From assembly GCA_023428695.1 (NCBI GenBank), contig JAEYWY010000017.1:186001-250000 (forward strand): 64,000 bases of DNA, in the 5' to 3' direction. The notes under the pieces are model-generated. The model was not told the origin of the DNA, did not search any database, and worked only from the letters and a program-made list of their open reading frames with translations. The position numbers and the translations under genes were made by a program. This DNA is from Bacteroidota bacterium. Lineage in GTDB: Bacteria; Bacteroidota; Bacteroidia; Cytophagales; Cyclobacteriaceae. Shown here piece after piece: positions 51,215 through 59,252 of the stretch (position 1 is the first letter of the stretch; the number at the start of each line of letters is the position of its first letter).

Positions 51215-51250
51215 AAAGAGGCTGTCTCAAAGAGGCAGCCTCTTTGTTTT
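51215..51250 (+). terminator. Intrinsic terminator after gcvP
   Basis: AAAGAGGCTGTCTC (51215-51228), loop AAA, GAGGCAGCCTCTTT (51232-51245), then GTTTT. A 14-pair stem with one G-U pair. Confidence 0.88.
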
Positions 51251-51257
51251 ATCGAAT

Positions 51258-51575
51258 CTGAGGAACGCTGCGAAGATTGTGTTCTCTGGGAGTTTGCAAA
51301 TGACGTGTTATGTTCGCGCGCATCGTGGGAAACGGACGGACTGAAGTTCGTCCTTACAATATGTTAGTCGAGGCTACGCCTCTGAGGAACGCTGCGAAGA
51401 TTGTGTATGATGTGAGTTGTGCTAACGTAGTATGTTCACGGGCGTCGTGGGAAACGGACGGACTGAAGTCCGTACTTACAATATTTTAGTCGATGCTACG
51501 CCTCTGAGGAACGCTGCGAAGATTGTGTCTGATGTGAGTTGTGCTAACGCAGTATGTTCACGGGCGTCGTGGGAG
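51258..51575. repeat. Tandem repeat, about 123 bp, 2.6 copies
   Basis: Units start at 51258, 51382 and 51504 with the same first 20 bases (CTGAGGAACGCTGCGAAGAT); periods are 124 and 122. Copies 2 and 3 are nearly identical over the 72 bases they share, copy 1 is more diverged, and copy 3 is cut short near 51575. Each full unit holds two dyads: one in ACGGACTGAAGTCCGT (51454-51469 in copy 2; copy 1 reads AAGTTCG) and one in the GAGGCTACGCCTC region (51370-51382; in copy 2, GATGC changes the left arm). Confidence 0.85.
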
Positions 51576-51598
51576 ACTTCGTCTGGTTTGGAATTTAT

Positions 51599-53182
51599 CT
51601 AAAAGTTGGTTTCAACGGTGCGGTTTTCGGCAAGGCGTTTCTGCATTTCCTTTTCCTTGCGCACGAGTTCTTCCTGGGTCGCCTGTAGCTCTTCCATATT
51701 CTGGCGCATCTCCTCTTCACGTTGACGCATCTGCTCTTCCGTGATTCGGGCATTCTCGAGCAGGTTTTTCATCTTTTGAGTATTCTGTGAATTGAGGATT
51801 GCACTGGCAAGGAACTCACCCGCCTTCTGCAGGAACATCACATGGTGTTCTTCAAAATGGCTGAATGATGCGAGTTCCATGATTGCCACCGTGTGGACAT
51901 CGTACTTCAACGGAACGATGATCAGGAATCCGGGAGTAGCATCGCCCAGACCCGATGTGATGTGTGTATAGCCTGCGGGAATCTCCTTCAATACCATAGT
52001 CTCACCTTCCAGGAATGCCTGACCAATGAGGCCGGCTCCGAGGTCTACTTTCTTTTCAATCCATTTCTTCTTATCGAATGCATAGCAGGAAACAAGTTCG
52101 AGATGTTGGTTTTCTTCCTCGCCCGCGATTACAAAAAGGCTCGCCTGCTGACCATTCAGATATTTCGTGAGATACGAAACGCACTTATCCGCGAGCAATT
52201 GAGAATCGTGTTGATGATTGCGTACGAGTTCAGAAAACGTCGCGAGCCCTTCATTCATCCAGTTCCGTTTTTCATCTTCAAGTTTCACGCGTTTTAGTTG
52301 CTCACGCATGTTGCTCAGATTCCCCGCAAGCGTATCGGCGTTAAGCGATGCATTCGATTCATCAAGACCGATCCAATCAACATTGTAGTCGCTGTTGGCC
52401 ATGCGTTTGATAAACTGTGAGGCCTTCTTCGTATTCTCGATAGACGAGGCAATGATCTCGGCCGCTGACAGCTTTTCTTCTTTTCCGGTATTGAAAACAT
52501 ACTTTCGATTGTTTTCCTCCACCTGTTCGAGCAGACTTTGACGAGCATTCCTTTCTTTCTGAATTCTGATCACGATGAGGTAAAGAAATGGAAGCGAAAT
52601 TGCCACAATTGCGATCTGGAGGTACAGGTTGTTTTGGATTGCCGCCTCATATTCCTGCGCTGCATCATCATAGAGTTTGTTTTCAAACTCAAGCATTGGT
52701 GTCTGAAAAGCGGCAAACTTCATCCATACATCGTACCCCTTATCCTGTTTGAGTCTCGCTGAAAAATCATCCATCCGGTCTTCCTGGACCATTTGAATCA
52801 TCTCCGCTGTAAAGTCAAAATAAGCATCCACTTCTTTGCGCAGCGCGTAAAACCTTTCCATCTCCGGGAACCCCTGCTTTTTTAACAATGTCTCCAGTTC
52901 TGAAAAAATCGCCACGTAAGAAGTAGAAACACTGGTGTAGGGATCGAGGAGTTTGTTTTCTTTTGTCAGGGCATATCCCCTGACACCCAGGTCTATCCCG
53001 TGGATGGTGCTGGTGATGATGTCATTGGTGCGGCTTTTGACCAGATCTACCTCTGCCCGAAGCACGTTATTGCGTTTTATCACGGAATTGTTCCGCAAAT
53101 TCACACTCAGGTTTACCACCAGGGCGATAGCAATAACGGCCACCGCAAGCACGAACCAATTCTTCGAAAAAAATGCTTTCAT
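51599..53182 (-). CDS. Membrane sensor with CHASE3 and GAF domains but no output domain
   Basis: 527 residues: transmembrane helix (about 10-29), extracytoplasmic CHASE3 region (about 40-185, with VKSRTNDIITSTIHGIDLGVRGYALTK split as NDIITSTIHGIDLGVRGYAL), second helix (about 187-207), a HAMP-like or helical linker, a GAF domain (about 330-470: QLLADKCVSYLTKYLNGQQA, LGAGLIGQAFLEGETMVL, FLIIVPLKYD), and a Glu/Gln-rich coiled coil (MRQREEEMRQNMEELQATQE) to the end. In other proteins such coiled coils lead to PAS or kinase domains; here the frame stops. A truncation or a partner-dependent signalling protein are both possible. Confidence 0.85.
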   Translation of the reverse strand: MKAFFSKNWFVLAVAVIAIALVVNLSVNLRNNSVIKRNNVLRAEVDLVKSRTNDIITSTIHGIDLGVRGYALTKENKLLDPYTSVSTSYVAIFSELETLLKKQGFPEMERFYALRKEVDAYFDFTAEMIQMVQEDRMDDFSARLKQDKGYDVWMKFAAFQTPMLEFENKLYDDAAQEYEAAIQNNLYLQIAIVAISLPFLYLIVIRIQKERNARQSLLEQVEENNRKYVFNTGKEEKLSAAEIIASSIENTKKASQFIKRMANSDYNVDWIGLDESNASLNADTLAGNLSNMREQLKRVKLEDEKRNWMNEGLATFSELVRNHQHDSQLLADKCVSYLTKYLNGQQASLFVIAGEEENQHLELVSCYAFDKKKWIEKKVDLGAGLIGQAFLEGETMVLKEIPAGYTHITSGLGDATPGFLIIVPLKYDVHTVAIMELASFSHFEEHHVMFLQKAGEFLASAILNSQNTQKMKNLLENARITEEQMRQREEEMRQNMEELQATQEELVRKEKEMQKRLAENRTVETNF

Positions 53183-53295
53183 AGGGCCTCTGATTTTAGA
53201 TGGGCTACTTCTGAAATCGATTGAACTAAAAAATTTAGCACAATATTTTGTATTTATTTGTGTTCGCGTAATAAAAAAACCTTATTTCTCAGGTA

Positions 53296-53763
53296 ATGAA
53301 TTGGCGTAAATGGCTCTTTTGGACTCTTTTCCTTCAGGCATTCGCCTCAGGCGCGCAAAACCTTACTTATGATGGATTCCCATCACTGAATTGGCCGGTC
53401 CTTTATTCGGTCACGTACAAGCCCGCACCAGGTGCCGGAAAAGACGACGCAAAAATTCCCGTCTTTAACGAAAAACTGCGCGCACTGGAGGGTAAATCGA
53501 TCGTTCTGCCCGGGTACATGGTTCCCGCTTCAACCGGACTTAAGGTCGAGGAATTTATGTTCTCGTCGCTGCCGTTAAATGCCTGTTTCTTTTGCGGCGT
53601 CGGCGGCCCCGAAACCGTCGTGCTCGTCAAACTGAAACGCGCCGAGTCTTTTTACGACAGACCTATTGAGGTGAAAGGAGTTTTGCGTCTGCTCCCGTCT
53701 GACCCTGACGGACTGATCTACGTGCTGGAGCAAAGCGAAATACTTGGTGAGATCGACTTCTGA
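53296..53763 (+). CDS. Exported DUF3299-like protein
   Basis: 155 residues with signal peptide (about 1-20, WRKWLFWTLFLQAFASGAQ). The core LRALEGKSIVLPGYMVPAST ... EEFMFSSLPLNACFFCGVGGPETVVLVKL resembles DUF3299, a predicted OB-like periplasmic family often near metal or lipoprotein export genes (pattern-based inference). The CFFC motif might bind a metal or form a disulfide. Divergent from the sensor gene across 113 bases. Confidence 0.68.
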   Translation: MNWRKWLFWTLFLQAFASGAQNLTYDGFPSLNWPVLYSVTYKPAPGAGKDDAKIPVFNEKLRALEGKSIVLPGYMVPASTGLKVEEFMFSSLPLNACFFCGVGGPETVVLVKLKRAESFYDRPIEVKGVLRLLPSDPDGLIYVLEQSEILGEIDF

Positions 53764-53976
53764 TACATTGAAGACACCACATTCAGCGTCCACCACACTC
53801 CCATCAGCGGATACCGTTTTTTCCTGAAACCTGGAACCGGAAACCTGACACGTCCCTCCCGAATTTTCGAAACGCGGCCCGGCCAGGTGTGTATGAGCAA
53901 TAAATCCATACATCGGTTTGAAATATCCTTCAAAGGACCGAATTTGATAAACCGATAACTCATTAACCGGGAAGCT

Positions 53977-54885
53977 ATGCCATTCTTGTTTGATTCATTC
54001 CGTGGCTGGAGTACCTATTGTGACGAACGCAAGCTGCAACTATGGGAGGTAGTGCTTGAATACGAAATACAGCAGAAGGGCACATCTGAAGAAGACATTT
54101 GGAAAGGACTTGCTCGTGCATGGGAGGTGATGCGCGACGCCGTAAAGACCGGTCTCGAGGAGCAGACTGTATCGCGCTCCGGAATGATTAATAATGGCGC
54201 CAAACGGGTCTACAATTATCCCAAAGTTGTTTTGTCACGGGAATTCCAACAACTGATAGCCCGGGCGTTGGCCGCCAAGGAAGTAAACAGTTGCATGGGT
54301 AAAGTCGTAGCGGCTCCAACCGCCGGCGCAAGCGGCATCATGCCGGGAGTGCTATACACACTGCAGGAAATTCATAACATATCAGACAAAGAAATTTTAA
54401 AAGCGATGCTCATTGCCGCCGGTGTTGCGCTTATCATGGAACAAAAGGCATCCATAGCCGGAGCCGTTGGTGGATGTCAGGCTGAGACGGGTACGGCAGC
54501 AGCAATGGGATCGGCCGCGATTGTCTGGTGTCTCGGCGGTGATACAACCGCTGTCTTCAACGCGATTGCCATTACCGTGCAGTGTATGCTCGGTCTGGTC
54601 TGCGACCCCGTGGCCGGACTGGTTGAGGTGCCTTGTGTTGTGCGCAACGCGAGCGCTGCTGCCATCGCGAACAGTTCTGCGCAAATCGCTCTTGCCGGCG
54701 TCGACAGTGTAATTCCCGTCGACGAAGTCGTCGAAGCAATGGGGGAAATTGGAGCAAGCATGGAAAGCCGGTACAAAGAAACAGCGCTTGGCGGACTGGC
54801 CGCAACCCCGACAGGACAGGCAATCGCAAAACGTGTTCTCATTCACGACATTGAAGTGCTTCCCGATCCGGAAGCCGAGGGCTGA
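53977..54885 (+). CDS. sdaAA: L-serine ammonia-lyase, iron-sulfur-dependent, alpha subunit
   Basis: Deaminates L-serine to pyruvate with a 4Fe-4S cluster. 302 residues, the size of a separate alpha chain. Seen: KVVAAPTAGASGIMPGVLYTL, ASIAGAVGGCQAETGTAAAMG, VQCMLGLVCDPVAGLVEVPC, and RNASAAAIANSSAQIALAG. The Cys residues in GGCQAE, LGLVCDPV and EVPCVVRN are the likely cluster ligands. The beta chain sdaAB is not in the window. The VOC gene overlaps its stop by one base (TGATG). Confidence 0.92.
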   Translation: MPFLFDSFRGWSTYCDERKLQLWEVVLEYEIQQKGTSEEDIWKGLARAWEVMRDAVKTGLEEQTVSRSGMINNGAKRVYNYPKVVLSREFQQLIARALAAKEVNSCMGKVVAAPTAGASGIMPGVLYTLQEIHNISDKEILKAMLIAAGVALIMEQKASIAGAVGGCQAETGTAAAMGSAAIVWCLGGDTTAVFNAIAITVQCMLGLVCDPVAGLVEVPCVVRNASAAAIANSSAQIALAGVDSVIPVDEVVEAMGEIGASMESRYKETALGGLAATPTGQAIAKRVLIHDIEVLPDPEAEG

Positions 54886-55289
54886 TGCAGGCGTTTCATC
54901 CCTACATAACGTTTGACGGCAATTGCGAAGAAGCACTGAACTTTTATGCGCGTTGTCTTGATGGCAGGATCGTTTACATTCAATATTATGACGAAGCAGC
55001 TGCGTTCGGCAGCGAAGCGTTTCGTTCGAAAGTCATGCACAGCGAATTCAAGGCAGGTCCGGTTCATTTTATGGCGTGTGACCGATCAAGTGACCAACGT
55101 GTGCATCATGGAACAAATCTCACCCTTTACATTTCCTTTGATACGATAGAAAAAATGAATGTGATTTTCGAAGAGCTCTCGCGCAACGGAAAAGTACAGC
55201 TTGCTCCGGAGGAGACTATTTACGGATCAACGGTGGGGGTACTCACAGATCCCTTTGGTATTCACTGGATGCTTGTACACAACGCATGA
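54885..55289 (+). CDS. VOC-family (PhnB-like) protein
   Basis: 134 residues of the glyoxalase/VOC fold: MQAFHPYITFDGNCEEALNFYARCLDG, then HFMACDRSSDQRV, NLTLYISFDTIEKMNVIFEE and DPFGIHWMLVHNA. PhnB-type members are small dimers with no proven role. Coupled to sdaAA. Confidence 0.88.
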   Translation: MQAFHPYITFDGNCEEALNFYARCLDGRIVYIQYYDEAAAFGSEAFRSKVMHSEFKAGPVHFMACDRSSDQRVHHGTNLTLYISFDTIEKMNVIFEELSRNGKVQLAPEETIYGSTVGVLTDPFGIHWMLVHNA

Positions 55290-55295
55290 AGCAGT

Positions 55296-55748
55296 TCAAC
55301 GGATGAAGTCCGGGAAAACCTCATTTCCAAAAAAGTATACGATCACTGAAAATACGACTGACCAAACCGACGCGCTCACGAACATATAGAATATCAGCTT
55401 GTTTTTTGGTGACCCAAAACTTACCGCGAGCAACGTCCCTCCGATCGGCGTAAGCAGCAAGGGCGTGAGAACAGCGACGCCGAGCAAACCATACCGCCTC
55501 CATATCCAGACGTATTTTCGGTTGCGATCTGTAAATCGCTTCGCATTAAAGAAACGCCGAAGCAGTCGTTGGCGGATGAAATCCCCGAAGAAGGCAAAGA
55601 CAAGAACAACAGTCATCATGGAGAACACCGTTATCAGAATCGTAACAACGATGTTTAATCCGGCTGCATAGCCACCCAGCGGCCCGAATATGAACTTCAG
55701 CATCGCCGAAAAATACACCGTCACAACACGCCATAACATATCCCACAT
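55296..55748 (-). CDS. Small multidrug-export-like membrane protein
   Basis: 150 residues, three transmembrane helices (about 20-50, 85-110, 118-140). WRRYGLLGVAVLTPLLLTPIGGTLLAVSFG in the middle is typical of the Sm_multidrug_ex (PF06695) family. Whether it exports drugs is unproven. Convergent with the VOC gene; 12 bases after upp. Confidence 0.6.
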   Translation of the reverse strand: MWDMLWRVVTVYFSAMLKFIFGPLGGYAAGLNIVVTILITVFSMMTVVLVFAFFGDFIRQRLLRRFFNAKRFTDRNRKYVWIWRRYGLLGVAVLTPLLLTPIGGTLLAVSFGSPKNKLIFYMFVSASVWSVVFSVIVYFFGNEVFPDFIR

Positions 55749-55760
55749 GGCTCACTTCAT

Positions 55761-56417
55761 TTACGATGTCTTTTCACCGAAACTCAAATCGCCGGCATCG
55801 CCGAGCCCCGGTACAATATAAAACTTGTCGTTGAGACGTTCGTCAACCGCGCCGAACCACAGATTGAACGGAATATCAAGTCCGGAAAGAAAATCACTTA
55901 CTCTGCGTACTCCCTCGGGCGCGGCGATTACAGAAGCAACATCGATTCGGGCTGGTAATCCCTTTTTCATAATATTCTTCACGGAGGATACAAGTGACTC
56001 TCCTGTCGCAAGCATAGGATCCGTAACAATAATTGTCTTTTTGTTTAAATCCGGAGTCGCGGAGTACTCCATATTTATTGTAAGCTCGTGATGTGATTCG
56101 TCGCGATAAGCACCGATAAATCCTGCAGCCGACCTGTCGAAAATATTCTGAAAGCCATGAAGGAAAGGTATCCCGGCACGAAGTATGCAAATCAACACCG
56201 GCATTTCTGACAGATCGTTGATCGTTAACGCACCCAGCGGGCTATGCACCGTTTGCTCCCGATAATCCAGCGTCTTCGAGATTTCGTATGCGAGTATCTG
56301 ACCGATCCGTTCGAGGTTCGTTCTGAATCGCATTCTGTCCTGCTGAATTTCCTTGTCTCGTAATTCAAGCAAAAACCGGTTCACGACCGAATTTTCCGTG
56401 CTCAAAACAAAAACCAT
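55761..56417 (-). CDS. upp: Uracil phosphoribosyltransferase
   Basis: Salvages uracil with PRPP to UMP. 218 residues. Seen: MRFRTNLERIGQILAYEISKTLDY, VLICILRAGIPFLHGFQNIFD, IIVTDPMLATGESLVSSVKN (PRPP motif), and the C-terminal VDERLNDKFYIVPGLGDAGDLSFGE. The sequence is close to the Bacteroidota branch of the family. Confidence 0.95.
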   Translation of the reverse strand: MVFVLSTENSVVNRFLLELRDKEIQQDRMRFRTNLERIGQILAYEISKTLDYREQTVHSPLGALTINDLSEMPVLICILRAGIPFLHGFQNIFDRSAAGFIGAYRDESHHELTINMEYSATPDLNKKTIIVTDPMLATGESLVSSVKNIMKKGLPARIDVASVIAAPEGVRRVSDFLSGLDIPFNLWFGAVDERLNDKFYIVPGLGDAGDLSFGEKTS

Positions 56418-56495
56418 AAAAGGTCCTTTTTTTGCCTGAATATAAATGATAAAGTTGTCATTCAGTTTTCAGAAAAGAGATTCGGTTTAAAATTA

Positions 56496-57425
56496 ATGCG
56501 CTTAAATTTCGACATGAAGCTACTCCGGCAGTTGTGTGAGATTCACGCCCCATCAGGTGACGAAGGGCAAATGAAACAATTTGTCCTCAGCTACGTCAGT
56601 CAACACCAGCATAAATGGAGGTCACAGCCCGAAATTTTTCACGGAGCGGGATTTCAGGACTGCATCGTCCTGAAGTTTGGTAATCCGCGCACTGCGGTGT
56701 TCGCACACATGGACAGCGTTGGCTTCACAGTCAGATATCAGAACCAACTACTCGCAATTGGCAGCCCTGATGCCGAAGGTGGAACAAAACTCGTTGGCCG
56801 TGATTCCCTCGGACCGGTTGAGTGTGAGTTGTTTTACGATAAAGACCATCACGCGTTTTACAACTTCGGCAGGATTATAGATCGTGGAACGACGCTTTCA
56901 TACAAGCCTGATTTCAGAGAATCACGAAATTTTATTCAGTCGCCATACCTCGACAACCGCCTGGGCGTTTATAATGCATTGATGTTGTGTGAAGATTTGA
57001 AAGACGGTGTGATTGTATTCAGTACCTGGGAAGAACACGGTGGTGGTTCAGTACCATTCCTAATCAAATTTCTATACGATGAATGGCGGATTACCCAGGC
57101 CCTCGTTTCAGACATCACCTGGGTGTCTGATGGAATCGAAGAAGGAAAGGGCGTGGCGATCTCGATGCGCGATCGAAACATTCCGCGTCAGTCCTTTGTC
57201 CGTCATATCATTGACATCGCGAGTAAGCATGACATCCCGTTTCAGCTTGAAGTAGAGGGCGCCGGTTCAAGCGATGGACGTGAATTGCAACTCTCCCCCT
57301 ACCCGATAGACTGGTGTTTCATCGGCGCGCCGGAGCAGTTTGCTCACTCGCCCGGTGAAAAAGTTCATCGCCAGGATATAAAAAGTATGGTGGCGCTTTA
57401 TAACGTATTATTGAAAACGCTTTAG
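56496..57425 (+). CDS. M42-like metallo-aminopeptidase
   Basis: 309 residues (303 if translation starts at the second ATG, 56514). Metal-ligand motifs of the M42/M20 clan: AVFAHMDSVGF (His), SPYLDNRLGVYNAL (bridging Asp), STWEEHGGGSVPF (catalytic and ligand Glu), VSDITW (Asp) and QFAHSPGEKVHRQDI (last His). No signal peptide, so cytosolic. It sits divergently from upp and six bases before the DUF1287 gene. Confidence 0.85.
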   Translation: MRLNFDMKLLRQLCEIHAPSGDEGQMKQFVLSYVSQHQHKWRSQPEIFHGAGFQDCIVLKFGNPRTAVFAHMDSVGFTVRYQNQLLAIGSPDAEGGTKLVGRDSLGPVECELFYDKDHHAFYNFGRIIDRGTTLSYKPDFRESRNFIQSPYLDNRLGVYNALMLCEDLKDGVIVFSTWEEHGGGSVPFLIKFLYDEWRITQALVSDITWVSDGIEEGKGVAISMRDRNIPRQSFVRHIIDIASKHDIPFQLEVEGAGSSDGRELQLSPYPIDWCFIGAPEQFAHSPGEKVHRQDIKSMVALYNVLLKTL

Positions 57426-57431
57426 AGAAAG

Positions 57432-58031
57432 ATGAGCCGTATTGTCATTTCGGTTCTGGCAGTCTGGACAGCAGCACTCCTGCATCCCACATACGCTCAG
57501 CGCGTTCCGTTCACTGAACTTGCCCGAGCCGCTGCTGAACTCACGCACGACCGCGTTGTTTATGATCCATCTTACTTCAACATTCCTTATCCCAACGGTG
57601 ATATTCCAGCCGGCAAGGGTGTCTGTACCGACGTGGTTATTCGCGCCTACCGAAAACTGAACATCGACCTGCAAAAGGAAGTCCATGAAGACATGCGCGC
57701 AAACTTCCGACTTTATCCTGCCAATTGGGGACTGAAATCCTGTGATGCGAACATCGATCATCGCAGGGTTCCGAATCTTATGACCTTCTTTTCCAGAAAA
57801 GGCGAGGTACTCAAAATCTCCTCGCGCGCGGAAGACTATCTGCCAGGCGACATCGTAACGTGGGATCTGGGTCGAGGGGTGACTCACATTGGAATTGTGT
57901 CGGATCAGGAAGCGGCAGATGGCCGATACCTCGTCGTTCATAACATCGGGTCCGGCCAGGAGTTTTCAGATTGTCTCTTCGCCTTCAAAATCACAGGGCA
58001 TTTTCGCTACGGTTCCGGAACACCGCAATAG
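57432..58031 (+). CDS. Exported DUF1287 protein
   Basis: 199 residues with signal peptide (about 1-22). DUF1287 blocks: YDPSYFNIPYPNGDIPAGKG, VCTDVVIRAYRKLNIDLQKE, VHEDMRANFRLYP, NIDHRRVPNLMTFFSRKG and LPGDIVTWDLGRGVTHIGIVSD. The Cys and His in CTDVV and THIGIV recall NlpC/P60-like amidases, so a cell-wall role is inferred. Probably in one unit with the M42-like gene. Confidence 0.88.
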   Translation: MSRIVISVLAVWTAALLHPTYAQRVPFTELARAAAELTHDRVVYDPSYFNIPYPNGDIPAGKGVCTDVVIRAYRKLNIDLQKEVHEDMRANFRLYPANWGLKSCDANIDHRRVPNLMTFFSRKGEVLKISSRAEDYLPGDIVTWDLGRGVTHIGIVSDQEAADGRYLVVHNIGSGQEFSDCLFAFKITGHFRYGSGTPQ

Positions 58032-58043
58032 GATTATCTTACT

Positions 58044-58051
58044 TATCTTTG
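58044..58051 (+). promoter_or_regulatory. -7 element for hpt
   Basis: TATCTTTG, an exact TAnnTTTG match 15 bases upstream of the ATG at 58067; the leader would be about 10 bases. Confidence 0.5.
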
Positions 58052-58066
58052 GAACGACAGCCCGAC

Positions 58067-58600
58067 ATGAAGATTAACGATCTAACTTTCAAACCATTTA
58101 TTTCCAAATCAAGAGTAAAACGGCGCGTTCGCCAACTTGCGGAACAAATTAACGCCGACTACCAGGGAAAAAATCCGGTTTTTATTCCGATCCTCAACGG
58201 TTCCTTCATGTTCGCTTCCGACCTGATGAAGCATGTTTCCCTTCGGTGCCGTATCTGCTTTGTGAAGGTTTCATCATATTCCGGTACCGCTTCTACAGGC
58301 CAGCTCAAAACACTAATCGGAGTCGATGAAAGTTTTTTCAATCAGGATCTCATCATCATCGAAGACATCATCGACTCGGGACTTACTCTTCAGAAGATAG
58401 TCAGCGAACTTCAGTCGCTTGGCGCGAGAACGGTTGAGATTGTCTCATTACTCAGAAAACAACCGGCCCGGGATAAGAACGTTCCCGTCAAGTATGTCGG
58501 ATTTGAGATCGAAAACGAATTTGTGTTAGGCTACGGGCTTGACTACGACGGTCTTGGCAGAAATACCGCCGAAATCTATCAAGCTTCGCGACCCGTATAG
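58067..58600 (+). CDS. hpt: Hypoxanthine phosphoribosyltransferase
   Basis: 177 residues from the ATG at 58067; the frame is open further upstream (ATG 57971) but that would overlap DUF1287. Purine salvage of hypoxanthine/guanine. Seen: FIPILNGSFMFASDLMKHVS, VKVSSYSGTASTG, LIIIEDIIDSGLTLQKIV (PRPP loop) and YVGFEIENEFVLGYGLDYDG. Confidence 0.95.
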   Translation: MKINDLTFKPFISKSRVKRRVRQLAEQINADYQGKNPVFIPILNGSFMFASDLMKHVSLRCRICFVKVSSYSGTASTGQLKTLIGVDESFFNQDLIIIEDIIDSGLTLQKIVSELQSLGARTVEIVSLLRKQPARDKNVPVKYVGFEIENEFVLGYGLDYDGLGRNTAEIYQASRPV

Positions 58601-58668
58601 GGCGGTTTTCCAAATTACGGGATCATGCTTATCTTCGACGCCTGAATCTAACTTTATTTCACTCAATC

Positions 58669-59250
58669 ATGATCAATCTTATTCTCTTTGGCCCTCCGGG
58701 TGCCGGCAAAGGAACCCAGAGTGCCAGGCTTATCGAGAAGTACAACCTTACGCACATATCAACCGGAGACCTTTTCCGAAAACACCTTAAAGAAGGAACG
58801 CCATTGGGCAAACTCGCCAGGGAATACATGGACGCCGGTAATCTTGTGCCCGATAAAGTGGTAATTGACATGGTTGAGGACAAGCTAAAACAAAGCAACA
58901 ACTCCGGTGGAATAATATTCGACGGCTTCCCGCGGACTGTTCCACAGGCAGAGGCACTCGATCAGTTGCTTGCGTCAATAAGTGCACCCATCAAGGTGCT
59001 CGTTGAACTTGTTGTTGACGAAGAAGAACTAAAAAAACGCCTGGCTGACCGCGCACTTAAGGAGAACCGTCCCGATGATGCAAAGCCTGAGGTAATCGCT
59101 AATCGTATCAAAGTCTACAAGGATGAGACTGTTGCCGTTGCCGACTATTATAAGTCTCACAACAAGTATGCGTCTGTGATTGGCGTGGGCAAGATCGAAG
59201 AAATCTTCGCGAACCTTTGTCGCGAAATCGACAAGAGCCTTCTGATGTAA
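58669..59250 (+). CDS. adk: Adenylate kinase
   Basis: Interconverts AMP, ADP and ATP. 193 residues. P-loop GPPGAGKGTQ (residues 8-17), THISTGDLFRKHL, GIIFDGFPRTVPQAEALD and RLADRALKENRPDDAKPEVI. The lid is short, without a zinc Cys set. A near -7, TAACTTTA, is at 58649-58656. Its stop lies two bases before the obg GTG. Confidence 0.96.
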   Translation: MINLILFGPPGAGKGTQSARLIEKYNLTHISTGDLFRKHLKEGTPLGKLAREYMDAGNLVPDKVVIDMVEDKLKQSNNSGGIIFDGFPRTVPQAEALDQLLASISAPIKVLVELVVDEEELKKRLADRALKENRPDDAKPEVIANRIKVYKDETVAVADYYKSHNKYASVIGVGKIEEIFANLCREIDKSLLM

Positions 59251-59252
59251 CC

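Larger units (their letters stand above)
51195..51598. other. Gap after gcvP: terminator and three-copy tandem repeat
   Basis: 404 bases without a gene: the gcvP terminator (51215-51250) and then tandem repeats to about 51575. Short frames in it have no coding signs. Confidence 0.75.

Noticed and set aside
51258..51575. CRISPR array
   Set aside because: The unit is about 123 bp with no alternation of short repeats and unique spacers.
51541..51744. 67-codon plus-strand frame across the last tandem repeat
   Set aside because: It runs antisense into the 3' end of the sensor gene and has no protein-like pattern.
53764..53976. Remnant gene between the DUF3299-like and sdaAA genes
   Set aside because: Only short GAAACCTG-like simple repeats near 53825-53848 and no continuous frame of note.
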